Assembly (NCBI GenBank): GCA_964019155.1
Contig: OZ025243.1
Coordinates: forward strand, 15,374,761-15,438,760
DNA length: 64,000 bases
Direction: 5' to 3'
Source: Osedax fenrisi
Taxonomy: Eukaryota > Annelida > Polychaeta > Sabellida > Siboglinidae
Below, one piece after another: positions 34,570 through 49,625 of this stretch. Positions within the stretch are counted from its first letter, which is position 1; each line of letters starts with the position of its first letter. The notes below the pieces were generated by a model. It searched no databases, was not told where the DNA came from, and saw only the letters and a program-made list of their open reading frames with translations. A program made the position numbers and the translations under genes.

Positions 34570-37500
34570 TTAATTAGTTAAACACCACCACTAATAACCA
34601 GGCCTCAGAAAAATCGTGTTTTTTGCACGATTTGTACGATATGCACGATTATCCGTTTTAAATATGCACGATTTATTATTAAATAGTGCATACAAAAATA
34701 ATCGTGCAAGAGTAAGAATTATCTAAAGTTTACATAAATTACATATAAATATACAAATTATTAACACTATTAAATACAAATGTATAGAATTCATATAGTA
34801 ATGTCATTAGTTGAAGAATACTCATACTTCATACTTAATATGTAAATTATTATGTTTTTGGGATTTAGTGTTTATATATAAGATCTTTGGTAATATCTTT
34901 GTAATTTTATAGGAAATTAAAAATATTAAATATTTAATATTAAATGATAAATAATTGTTTAATATTTTTATTAATCTTAAATATAAATGCCTCCAAAAAA
35001 AACATACCATTATAATAAGGACCATGGTAAGAAATACGGCCTAGAGATAGTAGAATATGAAATAACGGGTGCAGTATTATCTGTAAGATGTCTTTTTTGT
35101 TTAAATAGCGGAAGATCATCTGATTCAGTTGTTATTAAAAAATCTAAAACTACTAAATATTTTAAGCACCCTTTTAGGACAGATAATTATATAGCACATA
35201 TTAAAAATTACCATAAAGATTATTATGAAAAATATACAAATCTGAACGAAAATGATAAATACCTATATTTCAAAAAAGATAATAATAAAATTATTACAAA
35301 CTTAATAGCTCTACATCTGATATAAAATTGTGTTTATTTGTATATTTATTTGTATTTTTAAGTATAAGTTGTTAATTTGTTCAAGTACTTGTATGTGCTT
35401 GCTTGTATGTAACTATTTAAAGTCCTGGTATGTTTAGTTCTTGGTATTTTATAATAATTATAATAACAAGTGTAAATTAGCATTAGATATATTATATATA
35501 TATATATATATACTTTTACATAACTAACATACATAACCTGTATATATGTAGCTTTAAAATAGTAATAATACAAGCTATATGGGTTATAATATAGATTTAC
35601 CTAGAGTAAACATAAAGTTTTTTTATAAAATTTTGTGTTAAATTTTGCACGATTTAGCCAACAATCGTGCAAATCCTAAAAACACGATTTTTCTGAGGCC
35701 TGCTAATAACCCTTCAAAGAATATTAATTTTATATATTTCATGAAAGTGTTTTATAAATAAATGTAATCTATATATCTATCTATCTATCTAAACGCCTAT
35801 GTATTTCTACATCACTTTACAGCACTCTTACAACACTCTTACACAAACGACTACCTAAATAACTCTATCATTACATACACGATTAGTGACCTTCACCTAT
35901 CTCACTCTTTAATTCTATGTTGGACATTAGGGAGGACAGGACCTCCATAGATTACGATGATACCCTATACTCTATACGATGATACCCCCTGCCACTGTTG
36001 TACTAGTAAATCAGCTATATTCATTCATTTTAAATCGCTAGTGTCTTTATTGCCAGCTAGTCAGACAGACTAAGCTGGGGGTACCGTATATTCATTGAAC
36101 CGTAACATAACAGTTTCCAAGAATGCTCGTATATCCTTCATAATATTAAACATTAACCAATGAATATATATTAGTAGATAGGTAGTGTTCAATAAATGTT
36201 GGCCTACTAAATAGTTGCGAATATATACCATGTATAATGATTAGATTGTACTAGTGATGTTATATGTGGTACGGGTTCAATGGACAAATTTACAATAACT
36301 TATATATATAGTATATTATAAAAGAGTCTGTACTAGTGATGTAAATGATGCCGAGCTTTTTGATGCCGAACGAGCCCGAGCTGAGCCGAGACTCAAACAA
36401 AACAAGCCCAAGCCGAGTTGAGACTTTATGTAACTGAGACTGAGACTGAATCATGCACTAGATTTGAGCATCATTTACATCACTGGACGGGTACATACAT
36501 AGTAATCTTTTAAAATAAATACATAACATATATCTGTACTTCAGTCTACTTAAGCATCTCATTTACATCTATTGAAACCCGGTACATATCTTCAATAATG
36601 CGCAAGTGCTATCTACTGAATGACCTTCTAATGACCTCTATTACAACAGATAAACAGACTAAACATTCACGCCGCGAACATTCAAAATGGAGAATGCGAA
36701 AAAGACGTCATCGAATCCATTAGATTCTGTAGACGTCTGCTATCTAAAGGTATCGACCAATCGGTGTCTAGTAGAGGCTCACCTTACATTCGTGTCTTCG
36801 TTTAATGCTTATTATTTAGAAATATATCTAATATAGGCCGCGCTTCTACAGAATTAGAATTAGATTTAGTGAAGAGCATTCATTATCCCGATAGATTAGA
36901 TAGTTTCAATACGTCTCGGTCATAGTAATAAGTCATGTCATTCTTCATTCGAGAGAAAGGTATTAAGTCATGAAATATTTGATTTCGCGTAAACTTATTT
37001 AATTATGAATATCTATATGGGAACCATCATCTAGAAACAAGGTATCAATACAATTATTGAACCCCTATAATCAGTTAACATATGAAAACCATTAAACGAG
37101 CGTAAAGAGCGTCAATCATAATTATTATTTTATAAATACATAATTCTTTATTTGAAATTTAATATTTAATTTCAATTAATTAGTGAACAGTTATTATTGA
37201 TCTTGATACATAATGTATTAGTTAAACATTATTTATCAAACAGATTATAGATAGTATTCTATTAAATATGTATATATTAATATAACAAATTTAAATTGGA
37301 CGTTACTTTTCACTGATCCAAATGCAAGATAGGCAAATTTAATTCATATGAATAATACTTAATCACTATATATACTAGCTTAATGATTAATATATCATAT
37401 ATTATATTGATAATAATAATAATAATAATATTTATTAGAAGAATTTTAATTTTGTTTTCTGTTAAATTACAATGATATTTATATGTTTTCTTCTAAAGGG

Positions 37501-37791
37501 CTTCAAAATAATATGAATATTTTCTGTTGCCGTTGCCCATTTATCATATATTATATTAATGTATTTATGTTTGGTAAATATTAAGAGATCCCCTATTATA
37601 ATAATGTAATTTGTAATTTCAGAAGATATATATCATCATTAATATAATGAATTTATCAGAATGTATCAGTAATTAAAATATTATATTGACTTTGTATCTT
37701 CATCATAGGCAATGTAATATTTAATTTCAGAATAAAATGTTATTAGACCAGTGATGATAGTTATATGTGTGTATTTATTTTATACACATAT

Positions 37792-37832
<41 letters not shown>

Positions 37833-40800
37833 TGTTGTCATTCGGATCCATACTTTAGGTCACTGATACCGGACTGATACAGTATCATTTATGATATATC
37901 GGACTCAGATCGCTTTTTCTTTGAATATTAATCTCGGACTATTTTGTATTATTTTTAATTCAAAAATAAAAATAGATTTTTCTGTCAACTGTAGACATTC
38001 TTATCTTCTTAGCGAAAAATAATTAAATAATACTTTATTAATTTTTTGTTTTATTTTAATAAATATATTAGTATACATAAGTTTAAATATATGACGTAGT
38101 ATCATTAATTGTATTGTATAGATATGTTAATGATAATGTTATTATTTTTAAATGATAATAATACAGTATTTATATTAATATTATTTTATAGTATGTTAAA
38201 TTATACAGATATATCTATTGTAAGATAAGATAATATTGATTTTATTATTTTAATTATAACAACAAATAAACAATAAGTGGATAAATAGTGATGTATCTGA
38301 GCATATTAATATGTATATTACATATGAAATATTATATTATATATGAAATATAATGTATTATACAAATTAGTAAATTAGATCATTTCATCGATTCTGCTTA
38401 TCGCTAAGAGCTGTCAAATGATACTTTTACTTACTTTTTTAGAAAATGTTACAACACTAATGTATATATATAACTTCCACCATATACTTAATTAATAAGT
38501 TCATTTCGTTCTACTTTATTAATGATAAAACTAATTATCTTGTGTTTAGGCCCTTCATCCATTCATGGTACTAGGAGATACTTATTAAAATATACTATAT
38601 TAACATGTATTTGAATGTATTGAACCGATATATTATTTTAATATAATTAATGAAATATATAAATAATAATATTAATAAATTGTATAAAAATAATAAAATT
38701 TATATATATAATATAATATTATAATCAATCATTTTAATAGTTATAATAAATGATATTTTAAATTAAATTTCAGTAATTATATAATACAGATTTTAATAAA
38801 TTAAAATATAAATTATATTACATAATGAAATAATTTAAATATTAATAAATATATTCTATAAAACATGCACTTTATAAAAAAATATTTATTATACAATTAC
38901 TATCGGATAATAAATAAAATAACTTCTATTTATATTCTATATACATTTATTATATATTAAATAACTAAACCGTAATGAACATTTCACAGACCCCAATCCC
39001 CCCATCGATGAGATAATACTATCCGGTGTGGTTCCAAGCTTAATATCGTTCCTTACGAGCAGCGACTGCACTGAACTTCAGGTTTTATTATCAGCAACTA
39101 TTCGTTTTCCTTTCTGAATATTGATGATTAAAATAAAAATGTTTTAATATAAATAAAATATTGTTAGAAATTAATATATAATCATTTATATTCCAATATA
39201 TACACCCACGCGTATATATCCTTATTTCAGCAACGAATATATATTACATGTAATACATAATAATAATTGTTAGTATCTTATAAATGAACAAATTACTATA
39301 GTATTAACCCTTTATAAGAAAGACACTTGCTCTTCTTTACTTCATAATAATTAACGTAACACTACTACTACGTTAGTAGTGTTACGATCATGTGATTATG
39401 TGTGTAGCGATGTGTAGCGATGATGTCATTGATTATTATTATTATCATCGTTACTATCACATTGTAACCTATGCTACATACATACGAGCACACATACTAA
39501 TGACTCATACGATGACTCACACACACCCACAAACTCGCCTCTAGTTTGAGTCCACATGGGCCCTGACGAATTTAGCGAGCGGATCAAGCGAACAGACCGC
39601 TAAGCTAGTTGACCTTCAGATAATACCTGCCCTCATGAGACTGCTGTCTTCTCCATCTATAGCTGTCGTCGAGCAGGTTAGCATTCTTATCTATTGAGCT
39701 TATCTATTGTGATTAACTATTGAGCTTATCTTAATACCCCTTATCTGTGTTTGTTAGTAATATACTGATTTGGTGTGTTAGATTAATTTTGAAAAATGTT
39801 GTTAAATTTTTATATGACTATTTATTAATTTTTCTTACTTACTATTTTATCCCTACTTATCTATATATATTAAATATATCTTATCATTATTTTCTCTCAC
39901 CATAACTCCTCCCCCTCACCCCCTCCTGCACTAAACACACCTATTACATAACCCTATTGTAGTCGATATGGACACTAGGCAACATAGGAGGAGACTGCCC
40001 CAAGTACCGAGATCATCTGCTGTGTCTTAATCTAATGCCTACCTTGATACAGTTTGTACCTATACTGTATAACTCATACACACACATGCATATGTGTCCA
40101 TATTAGTACACATTTAAATGTTTATATAATATAACTTTATATAATATATATAAATATATATAACATATGAATATAATAACATACGGCTCTATTACTAATA
40201 TAAAGTTACAAATACATTTAGTGAACATTACAGTTCATATTAGAATACACATTTTACGATAACTATAATATGATATTAAATCCTTTAGAAGAAACTAAAA
40301 TATAACATTTTAGTTTTATTATTATTGTATTATATATTATGTTAAAATTTATTAAATTCCATTAATTAATACAAAATTAATTTCATATTCTGATCATATC
40401 AACTTATGTTAATTAATGTTATTCTCATTAGTTATCATGATAGAGATATACTGTAATATAATCTATAAGCCATCGCTACACTTGCTAGGATAGTCGTAGA
40501 GAGAAAAGAGAGTGAATCACTGCTACGTAACACTGTCTGGTGTATCTCTAACCTATGCAGGGGTAAACATCCTAAACCTGACTTCAATATGGTTAGTTAG
40601 CCTTCATCCATATATACATATATAACTTATATTAGTAGTGATGTAAGTATAAACGTGTTTTATTGTAACTCATTTTAAATGCATTTAAAAACGTTGTAAC
40701 TGTTTTTTTTTGCATTTTACTCATTTTTTTCTAAACCAGTATGATAATGATAATTTATTATATATATTATTTATTAATAATGCATTAATAATACTTAATC

Positions 40801-42930
40801 TTAATTACTTAATTACAAAAATGGAATAGATTACTATAATAACCATAAAGTTAGAATAGTTTGAAGAAATCTATACTAGTAAAATAATTATTCTGAGATA
40901 AAAGCATCGAAACTTTGTAAAAAATAAATTATATTAGTTTTTATGCCATAATGGGTTGATTTTAAAAAGCGTTTTTTTTTAATATATCTGAATAGAATTT
41001 AATTCTGAAATCTTCACAAGTACTCTATAATATGATAAATATGGAATAATATGCTTTTACAATTTTTTTTTTTTTTTTTTTAGTATTTCTATATTGAGGG
41101 ATGTCCTTAAAACCCACCTTTTTATTCATTCGCATCACTATTTATTAATATAATCTACATTAGTTTAATAATACAATTAATATTTAGAATATTACATTAA
41201 ATATGATATAATATATATTAGTATTATAATCATGATGACACCTATTACATGTCAGGATCACATTATTGGCCAGCTATATAGCTATGGTTATAGTTTGTAT
41301 TGATAATTCTGGGTAGTTTTGTGATAGATTATCTTAAGTACTTATATCTTACTGTACTGTATTGCATATTAATCTTATATATAATTATATATAAACTCAT
41401 TATATAATCTTAGTCTACACTAATATCAGAATTATAAGTTATATTATATAATATTATGTAATATCATTCTACATTTCAGTTTTCATAACATTATATATTT
41501 ATAATTTACATAACTAGGAATAACACATCTAATAAATAAATATATTCGTCTGAAAAGTGTATTATATATTTTGTTCTCTTCTCGTAAATGTATGTAATTA
41601 GGATCATGTAACAGTCATCATGTAATGGCATACATTTACATGTGAATAGATGGCAAATACATCATTTACTATATGTTTAACAAATGTAACTAATAGAATA
41701 GTTGGAAGGTTTATGTAATTATTTGACCTATATACACTAGATTTGTATATCTATATATTTGCTTGGGTTATTTGTTCTCAGATAAATATTAATATAATTT
41801 GATATTTAAATGATTAATTAATTCTTTTATGAAAATTATTACATTTTATATGTATAATTTTATGTTCATCAACAAATAGATACATACATATATATATATA
41901 TAATATCTAGATATAGTATAAAAAAAAACTATTATGATATCTTACAAACTGGGATCTATGTTACATTTGTAATACACACATTTTAATATATGAGTTAATA
42001 TGAGATAATAATAATTCTGAGAACAATTTATCTGAATTTTATTTCAAAATTAAAATGAAAAGTAATTATTATATTTTGTTTATTCTATTTTTATTATATT
42101 ATTACTTATTATTCATTATTTATTAGGATATATATATATATAATATGTATAATATATTGTAAAATAAAAGTGAATTTTAAAAATAAAATACATAATTGTT
42201 TTCAAACAAATATAAATTTAAATAATTAATGCCAATAATAATAATAATCTAATAAATAATAATAATACAAAACTAACAATAATATATAAATGGGGTTTCA
42301 CACCCAAAAATATCCCACTTAGAGATACAAGGCGGATTTTTATATTGATTATGTCAAATAAAAATATCTGGTAGTTTCTGTGTGAACGGCTACACATATA
42401 TCAGGCAGTGGACGCCCATCATTGTGTACAAGCCTTTGTGCACGTTTATATATAAATTACTAGTTGCATTTTTAACTTTCCTAATATCGAGTACATGTTT
42501 TAAAATGAATAAATAAGCATACTAATAATAACTTTAATATTCAATATATACATGCAGATGTATTATACCGTATTATGTATAACTAGTATGTTATATATGT
42601 ATGTTATTCACATTATCACATTATCACACAATCACGTAATAATTGTATAGTAATCAACATGTCCACTCCCCTAGTTACTCCCCACGCACTGACAGCACTA
42701 GTAGTACTACGTAATAACGCTAACTCTCACCACCAGGTGAAGTTATCGCTGCCCCTGCTCAGTTCTCTGCTGACCACCACCGACACCTACATGCTGATAG
42801 ACGTGTGCTGGTCAATGTCTTATCTGACTGATGGAGATACCAGACGTATTCAGACTGTCATCGAACATAACATCATTGTACCCCTTGTGCATCTGCTACG
42901 GTAGTAGTGATAGTGTGGGGAGTAGTAGTG

Positions 42931-43014
<84 letters not shown>

Positions 43015-43408
43015 TGGGTAGTGGTAGTAGTGTGGGTAGTGGTAGTAGTGTGGGTAGTGGTAGTAGTATGGGTAGTGGTAGTAGTGTGGGTAGTGGTAGT
43101 AGTGTGGGTAGTGGTAGTAGTAGTAGTAGTAGTAGTAGTAGTGTGGGGAGTAGTAGTAGTATGGGTAGTGGTAGTAGTCTGGGTAGTGGTAGTAGTGTGG
43201 GGAGTAGTAGTTTTGAATTGAATGAATATTTATTATGAATTTTTTCAAGTTCGATTTAGTAATAATTAACAATATGTAGTGATAAATTCACAAAACGACA
43301 ACAAAACGTAGATAGTACACATATAAAAATAACAATAGTAAATTAGAAACGTATCACATGTGCCGGTGATAAAAACAATTAATAATTAAAATTAATAATT
43401 TATAAAAT

Positions 43409-43447
<39 letters not shown>

Positions 43448-46400
43448 ATAAATATTAAGTTATAATTTTTTTAATATGATTTTTAAAGGTATATAAACTA
43501 TTTGCTAATACAATATGTTCATCAAGACCATTCCAAATTTTAGCTATTCGATTATTTAGTAGATTTTTTGTTACATTTAGTTTACATGTATTCATACTAA
43601 TTTGCAGAGAATGGCCTCTGGTATTGTAGTTGGTCTTTTTGATATTAATAATAGATGATGTATTCATAGATACCAATCCGTTAAATAGCTTATATACCAT
43701 AACAAGATCAAATCTAGTTCTTCTGATTTCTAGAGAATCTAGATTTAGGTATATTAATCTTTCATTATAAGGTTTATAAGGTAAACCGCATCTCTCGATT
43801 AATCTTCTCGTAAAGAATTTTTGGACCTTCTCTAGTTTTATCTTCAGTCCTTTGAATGTCCTGGCATCTAATCCCGGATTCCAGACTGTCGACGCATATT
43901 CAAGGTGGGGTCTAGCATATGATATATATGCTTTTCTAATAGCTGGCATATTATTAGTAATGAAACAGCGAAATATACGATTGATAACACAATATGCACT
44001 TGTACAACACACACCAATATGTTCAGAGAAATGTAATGATGGATCAAATTTGATACCAAGATCACGATACGATCTACAGTTTATTATTAAAACATTATTT
44101 ATAGTATACAATGGTTTATTAGTATTACCTAATGTAAGAGCAGCTGATTTTTTTGCAGCGTTTTCTAATTGCCAAGAATTAGACCATTCATAAAATTTAT
44201 CAATATTATGTTGTAATTTATATCTATGATCTATGTCATTAGATATACAACTCAATTTAGTGTCATCCGCGAAAAGATTAATGGATATATCTTTATCAAT
44301 CACTTCGACTAAATCATTGATATATATTAGAAAGAGTAAAGGCCCTATTACAGATCCTTGTGGAACACCAGATATTATTTTAACTGTATCAGAAATTTGA
44401 TTGTTAACTCTTACTCTTTGAGATCTACCAGATAGAAAACTACTTATCCAAGAATGTATGTTACCACATATACCTAAATTAGTTAATTTGACAAGTAATT
44501 TACTATGAGAGACCTTATCAAAAGCTTTAGCATAGTCAAGATATATGATATCAATAAAACTGCCTTTATCAATTGCAGTAATCCATTTAGTATAACAATT
44601 TAATAGTTGCAGTTCAACAGATTTTTTATGACGGAATCCAAATTGAGAATCAGAAATTAATGAGTTACGTTCTAGATAAAAATTAATTTCCTCAACTAAT
44701 ATACGCTCAAATACTCTAGACATAATTGAGGTAATTGAAATCGGCCTATAGTTTTCTCTATTTGAAGGGTCACCTTTTTTGAATATCGGAACTATATAAC
44801 TTACTTTCCACATGTCAGGACATACACCAGCTGATAAAGTTTTATTAAATAATATAGTAAGTGGAATAGATAGTTCATATGAGAATTGTTTGAAAAATAT
44901 TGAAGGGATATTATCTGGTGGCAATGTACATGATAGTGATAGATTTATTAGATGCTTTCTTATGTTATGCCTATAGAATAAAAAGTTATTTATAGTTGAA
45001 TTATGTTTAGGTGGAGATAAATGAGGAATATTATCATTATCATTAATAAATACAGAAGAAAATTGATTATTGAGTATATTAGATTTAACTGTATCTGAAA
45101 AAATATATGTATTATCGTCAGATTTAATGGGACCTATAGTGGAAAAAGAGGAACATCTTGAATTAATATAATTATAAAATCGTGATTTGTCATTAGATGA
45201 TAAAATTAATTTTTCTCTATCGATAGTTAATTTTTTAATGTTATAATCTAATAATTTTTTAATATTTTTCCAATTTATAAAATTATTATGTGAATCTAAT
45301 CTAGTTTTATAATATTTTAAACATTTTACTTTTAAACGTAGAATATATTTTGGATATGTTTTTTTATTTTTGATATGTTTATAAGCTGGAACATTATCAT
45401 TAATAATATTATATAAAGTATTATAAAAAATATTAAACATATTATTAATATCTGTTGAATTAGATAATAATAAATTCCAATCAATAGAAGAAAGGGATTG
45501 ATGTATACTATATAAATTAGACTTTCTAAAATTTAGCCCAACTTTTTGATTTATTTTTAAATTAGCTTGGAAAGGTAGAGAAAATGAAAATGATATATGG
45601 TCACTAATATATTTACCAAATCCAAAAGGGGGACATTCATTAATTTTCGAAATAATCATAGGATTATTGGTTAGTAATAAATCCAGCAAATTATTATTAC
45701 GAGTTGGAAAAGTAATTAATTGAATGAGTGAGTTTTGACATAGACTATTTTCAAATTCGCAATATGTTGATGGGTAATTAGGAAATGTATTATCATTCCA
45801 ATTATAAAGAGGTAAGTTGAAATCTCCTACAATAATAGTAGGTGAAATTGTATCACATAGTGCAAATAAAAATTTACAAATCGATTTATGAGTGTTAAAA
45901 TCAGTTGAAGGTGGACGATAAATACAAGATAATCTTATATTTTTAGTAGAATGTAGTACAAGAGTAATATGCTCAATATTATTAAAATTATTGAAATATA
46001 ATTGAATTGGATTTAAATTAGATTTGCAGATTATCGCTACACCACCTGAATGAGATTTCCTATCATTACGATATATTTTATAGTTAGTATTACCAAAAAG
46101 GAGTAAAGCATCAGTATCAACATTTGTTAGAAATGTTTCAACAAGACAAACAATATCATACATGTTAGAACTAAGAATTAACTCTAAATAAGGTAGTTTG
46201 TTTCTAACACTGCGACAATTTGAAAACATTACTTTTAAATTAGATGAATTTGATAGTCAGGTTGAATTGTCATTAGAAGAAAAAGATTTTTGATAAGTTA
46301 TAAACGATGTGGACCACTTCTCATAATCAACTTCGGGAATTTTTGAATGCCAGTCAATCTTATTATCAACTAATTTATGAAGCTCGTATTTCATTGTAAA

Positions 46401-47523
46401 TTTGTTGAAAACCAATTTAATATTAGAGTCCAACATATTTGATTTTATAGCATGATATAGGATTTTTTTACGAATAATTTCAGAATTTGGAAGAGATGTT
46501 CTAGTAAAAATATTTTTAAAATCATGAATTGTATTTAATTTAATTTTAGAGTTATTGATAATATTATTTTTCGAAATAGGTGAATCAAGCTTTAGAATAA
46601 TAGATTTAAGACTGTAATTAAAGCTAGAGTTAAATTTATAATTTGGAATATCAAAAGTTGTGGAAATAATGTTATTAAAATAATTTAAATAGTTATTATC
46701 AAATGACATATTATTAATTGTAGGCAGATTTTCAAAAATAACTGTATTTTCATCGTTAATTTTGATAGCATGCATATCAGAATTAATAGACTTATTGATA
46801 TTTATAAAATTATCACTCAAAACACTAGCATATGATTTTGTAGGTTGATTAGATATCATTTCACTAACTTTAGAATTAATTACATTAATTAATTTAGTAT
46901 TTATCATTATATTATTATTAATGTCAGATAGGTTAAGTGAATGATTATTATCAGATTTACTTAAATTCGATGCATTAGTTTTATCACAAGAAAGACAATT
47001 AAAATTAAAATTAGGAGAGTCGAAAATTTCCAGCACATACTTAGGTGGATTACCATTAGACCAATGGTTTGATAATATTTTAGCCTTATGTAAACATTTA
47101 ATGTGTATATGATTACCACATGAACAACTTAATAATTTTTCTTGAGAAATATTTGTACATATATAGCATGTCATAATACCTATAAATTACTAATAAATAT
47201 GTATACTTATTAATAACAAGCCATAAGGCTATTATATTAATACATATATTATAATATATTAATTCAAGAAATTGGATTATATATATATATATTATCTGTA
47301 GATATAGAATACAGACATAATATTATAAATGTATTGGTGTGTGTTGAACAAATGCATACAATATAGAAAATCAATATATAACACTACCAACTATTATTAG
47401 ACAATATAGCAGCAGTATATCTCGAATGCTATTCAATTTTGAAACAATAGAATCTGGATTTGAAATAGTAATTTTAGAAAACACGTCTGTTCACTCTGAA
47501 CGATAGAGACAGAATGAGTAGTG

Positions 47524-47562
<39 letters not shown>

Positions 47563-49533
47563 TGGGTAGTAGTAGTAGTATATAGTATAATACACTTAAT
47601 TAACAAATCTGAAAACTAAATGCAAATTTGTATACATTTTTATTAATATAATATTTATATAGAAGTAAAAGAAGTTCTTAAACTATTGATTCATACTACC
47701 ACCCCAACTTCCCCCACCACCACTATCCCACCCTACCAGCCCTACAACCAATAGTACTACCACTAGTACTTCCACTATAACTATTACCTTCCTAATATCA
47801 GTGAATCTATCTGTAATTATCCACTAGTACTTAACTTCACTAGTACCCTCCCTTGCATAATACCCCATTCTTACATAACCCTACACCCCCCTTGCATAAC
47901 ACCCAATTCTCACATCACCCTACACCCCCCTTGCATAACACCCCATTCTTACATCACCCTACCCCCCCTTGCCATACACCCCATTCTTACATCACCCTAC
48001 CCCCCCCCCAGGCACTCCAACTACTCAGTAGTATCCGCTGTACTGAGAACAATAGGCAACATCTTGACCGGAGAGGACAGCCAGACCCAAGACCTACTGG
48101 ACGCAGGGGTCCTAGCTAACCTCGCCCACCTGCTAGGACCAATGTGTGACCAGCTTACGGAGAGTATGAGGAAGGAGGTCTGCTGGACACTGTCCAATGT
48201 AGCGGCCGGAACTAGGGCTCAGATTCAGGTTTAGCCTAGCATACTACTGCTCTGTTACTGTGTTACTGGGGTATAAGTAAGATGTAGACCTAACTAATGA
48301 TTATTTCGTGTACATGTATTATCTTATTTACACTATTATAATGAATACTTTATTTGTTTAATTACGGACTACTAATTATTTTAATTTTGGTATTTTTCAT
48401 AATTTAATTATAAAAATTATATTAAATATTGATGCATTAGAATTCCTAATATATAATATATGCATCAAATATTGTTAGCTCATCGAGATGTATGTTAATA
48501 CTGGGTTATACGTGGATAATGTTTTAGATATGTCTTTTATTTACATTAATATAATTATGAAAGAAACCATTAATACAGTTATTATAATATGGTTACTAGA
48601 AATAAGCATACAGTTTCGGCTTTATAAATGAATTATCACTGTATATTTATTTATTGTAGAATTCGGTTTAATCTGAGGTAATTTAACATTGAATATAAAC
48701 AATTTGTTCTCTCAATGTTATGTTATGACGTTGAATATTAGTTCATTTTTGTTTTCTAATGCAGATTTGTTAACATTAAAAAGATATAATTCCAAATTAT
48801 TATAAAATGTTTCACGTTGCAATTGTTAGATTTTTAAATGGGGTATCCACCACCAGTATTTCGGAAATAATTTCATTTTTTTTGATTTATTCTTGCTCAG
48901 GTTGCTAGAAAGTGATTTTCTAGCAAGTTAACTACAATTGTAGCTGGATACCCCCTTACTTTCCGATAACTTACCTGAAATATAGTAACTTTAAAGGGGG
49001 TATCCCACTAAAACTTGCTACAAAATCACTTTCTAACAAACATTTGCGGACATTATTTCCGTAAATACTGGTAGTGGGATGCCCCCTTTAAGTTACTTTA
49101 TTTCCGGCAAGTTACCCCCAACACATCAGGGGTTCACTGTATCTAAATCTAAAGTTTATATATAAAGCTTACTTAATTATAATTTAATATTTATAATATA
49201 ACATTCATCATATAATATTTTGTAAATACTATATTATAATAAATTATTAATTTATGTTGAAAATTTGATTAAATGTTTATTTTATTTTATTTAACTGTTT
49301 TTTTCCTTGATAAATATACAATTATGTATGCAAATATTATAAAATATGTCAAATTATTTCATTATATTACATATATTATGAATAATTTATACAAACATAT
49401 ATTACTTTTTGTTTTACAAGATTATTTAATTGATGATTTTATTTGAAATTAAATCTAATTTATTTTTATTAAATTTATTAACCTGCAATAAAATAATAAT
49501 ATTAATTACTTATATTCATAACTTTTATTTTTA

Positions 49534-49625
<92 letters not shown>

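Larger units (their letters stand above)
43212..47516 (-). mobile_element. Apparently full-length CR1/Jockey-type LINE in intron 9
   Basis: About 4.3 kb on the minus strand with 5' UTR (about 47175-47516), ORF1, ORF2 and a short 3' UTR ending in ATTCATTCAATTCAAAA, an ATTC-type tail typical of CR1-like elements. Both sides are (GTA)n repeat, so it inserted within that microsatellite and its target duplication is hidden by the repeat. Both ORFs are open, implying a young copy. The orientation is opposite to importin-alpha. Confidence 0.85.

Noticed and set aside
37831..38460. Possible hAT-like element with TAGTGTTGT...ACAACACTA ends
   Set aside because: Only about 9 bp of end match and no clear 8-bp duplication; too weak to call.
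42659..42736. In-frame extension upstream of exon 9 starting with an ATG
   Set aside because: It is open by chance; the family alignment resumes exactly at VKLSLPLL after the CACCACCAG acceptor, and exon 8 joins in phase there.
42831..43272. Long open frames in several phases on both strands (Ser-rich, Val-rich, Tyr-rich)
   Set aside because: They arise from the (GTA)n repeat, which lacks stops in those phases. No start context or homology.
47853..48119. 88-codon His/Pro/Thr-rich plus-strand frame
   Set aside because: It reads through the 38-bp minisatellite and importin exon 10 in the wrong frame.
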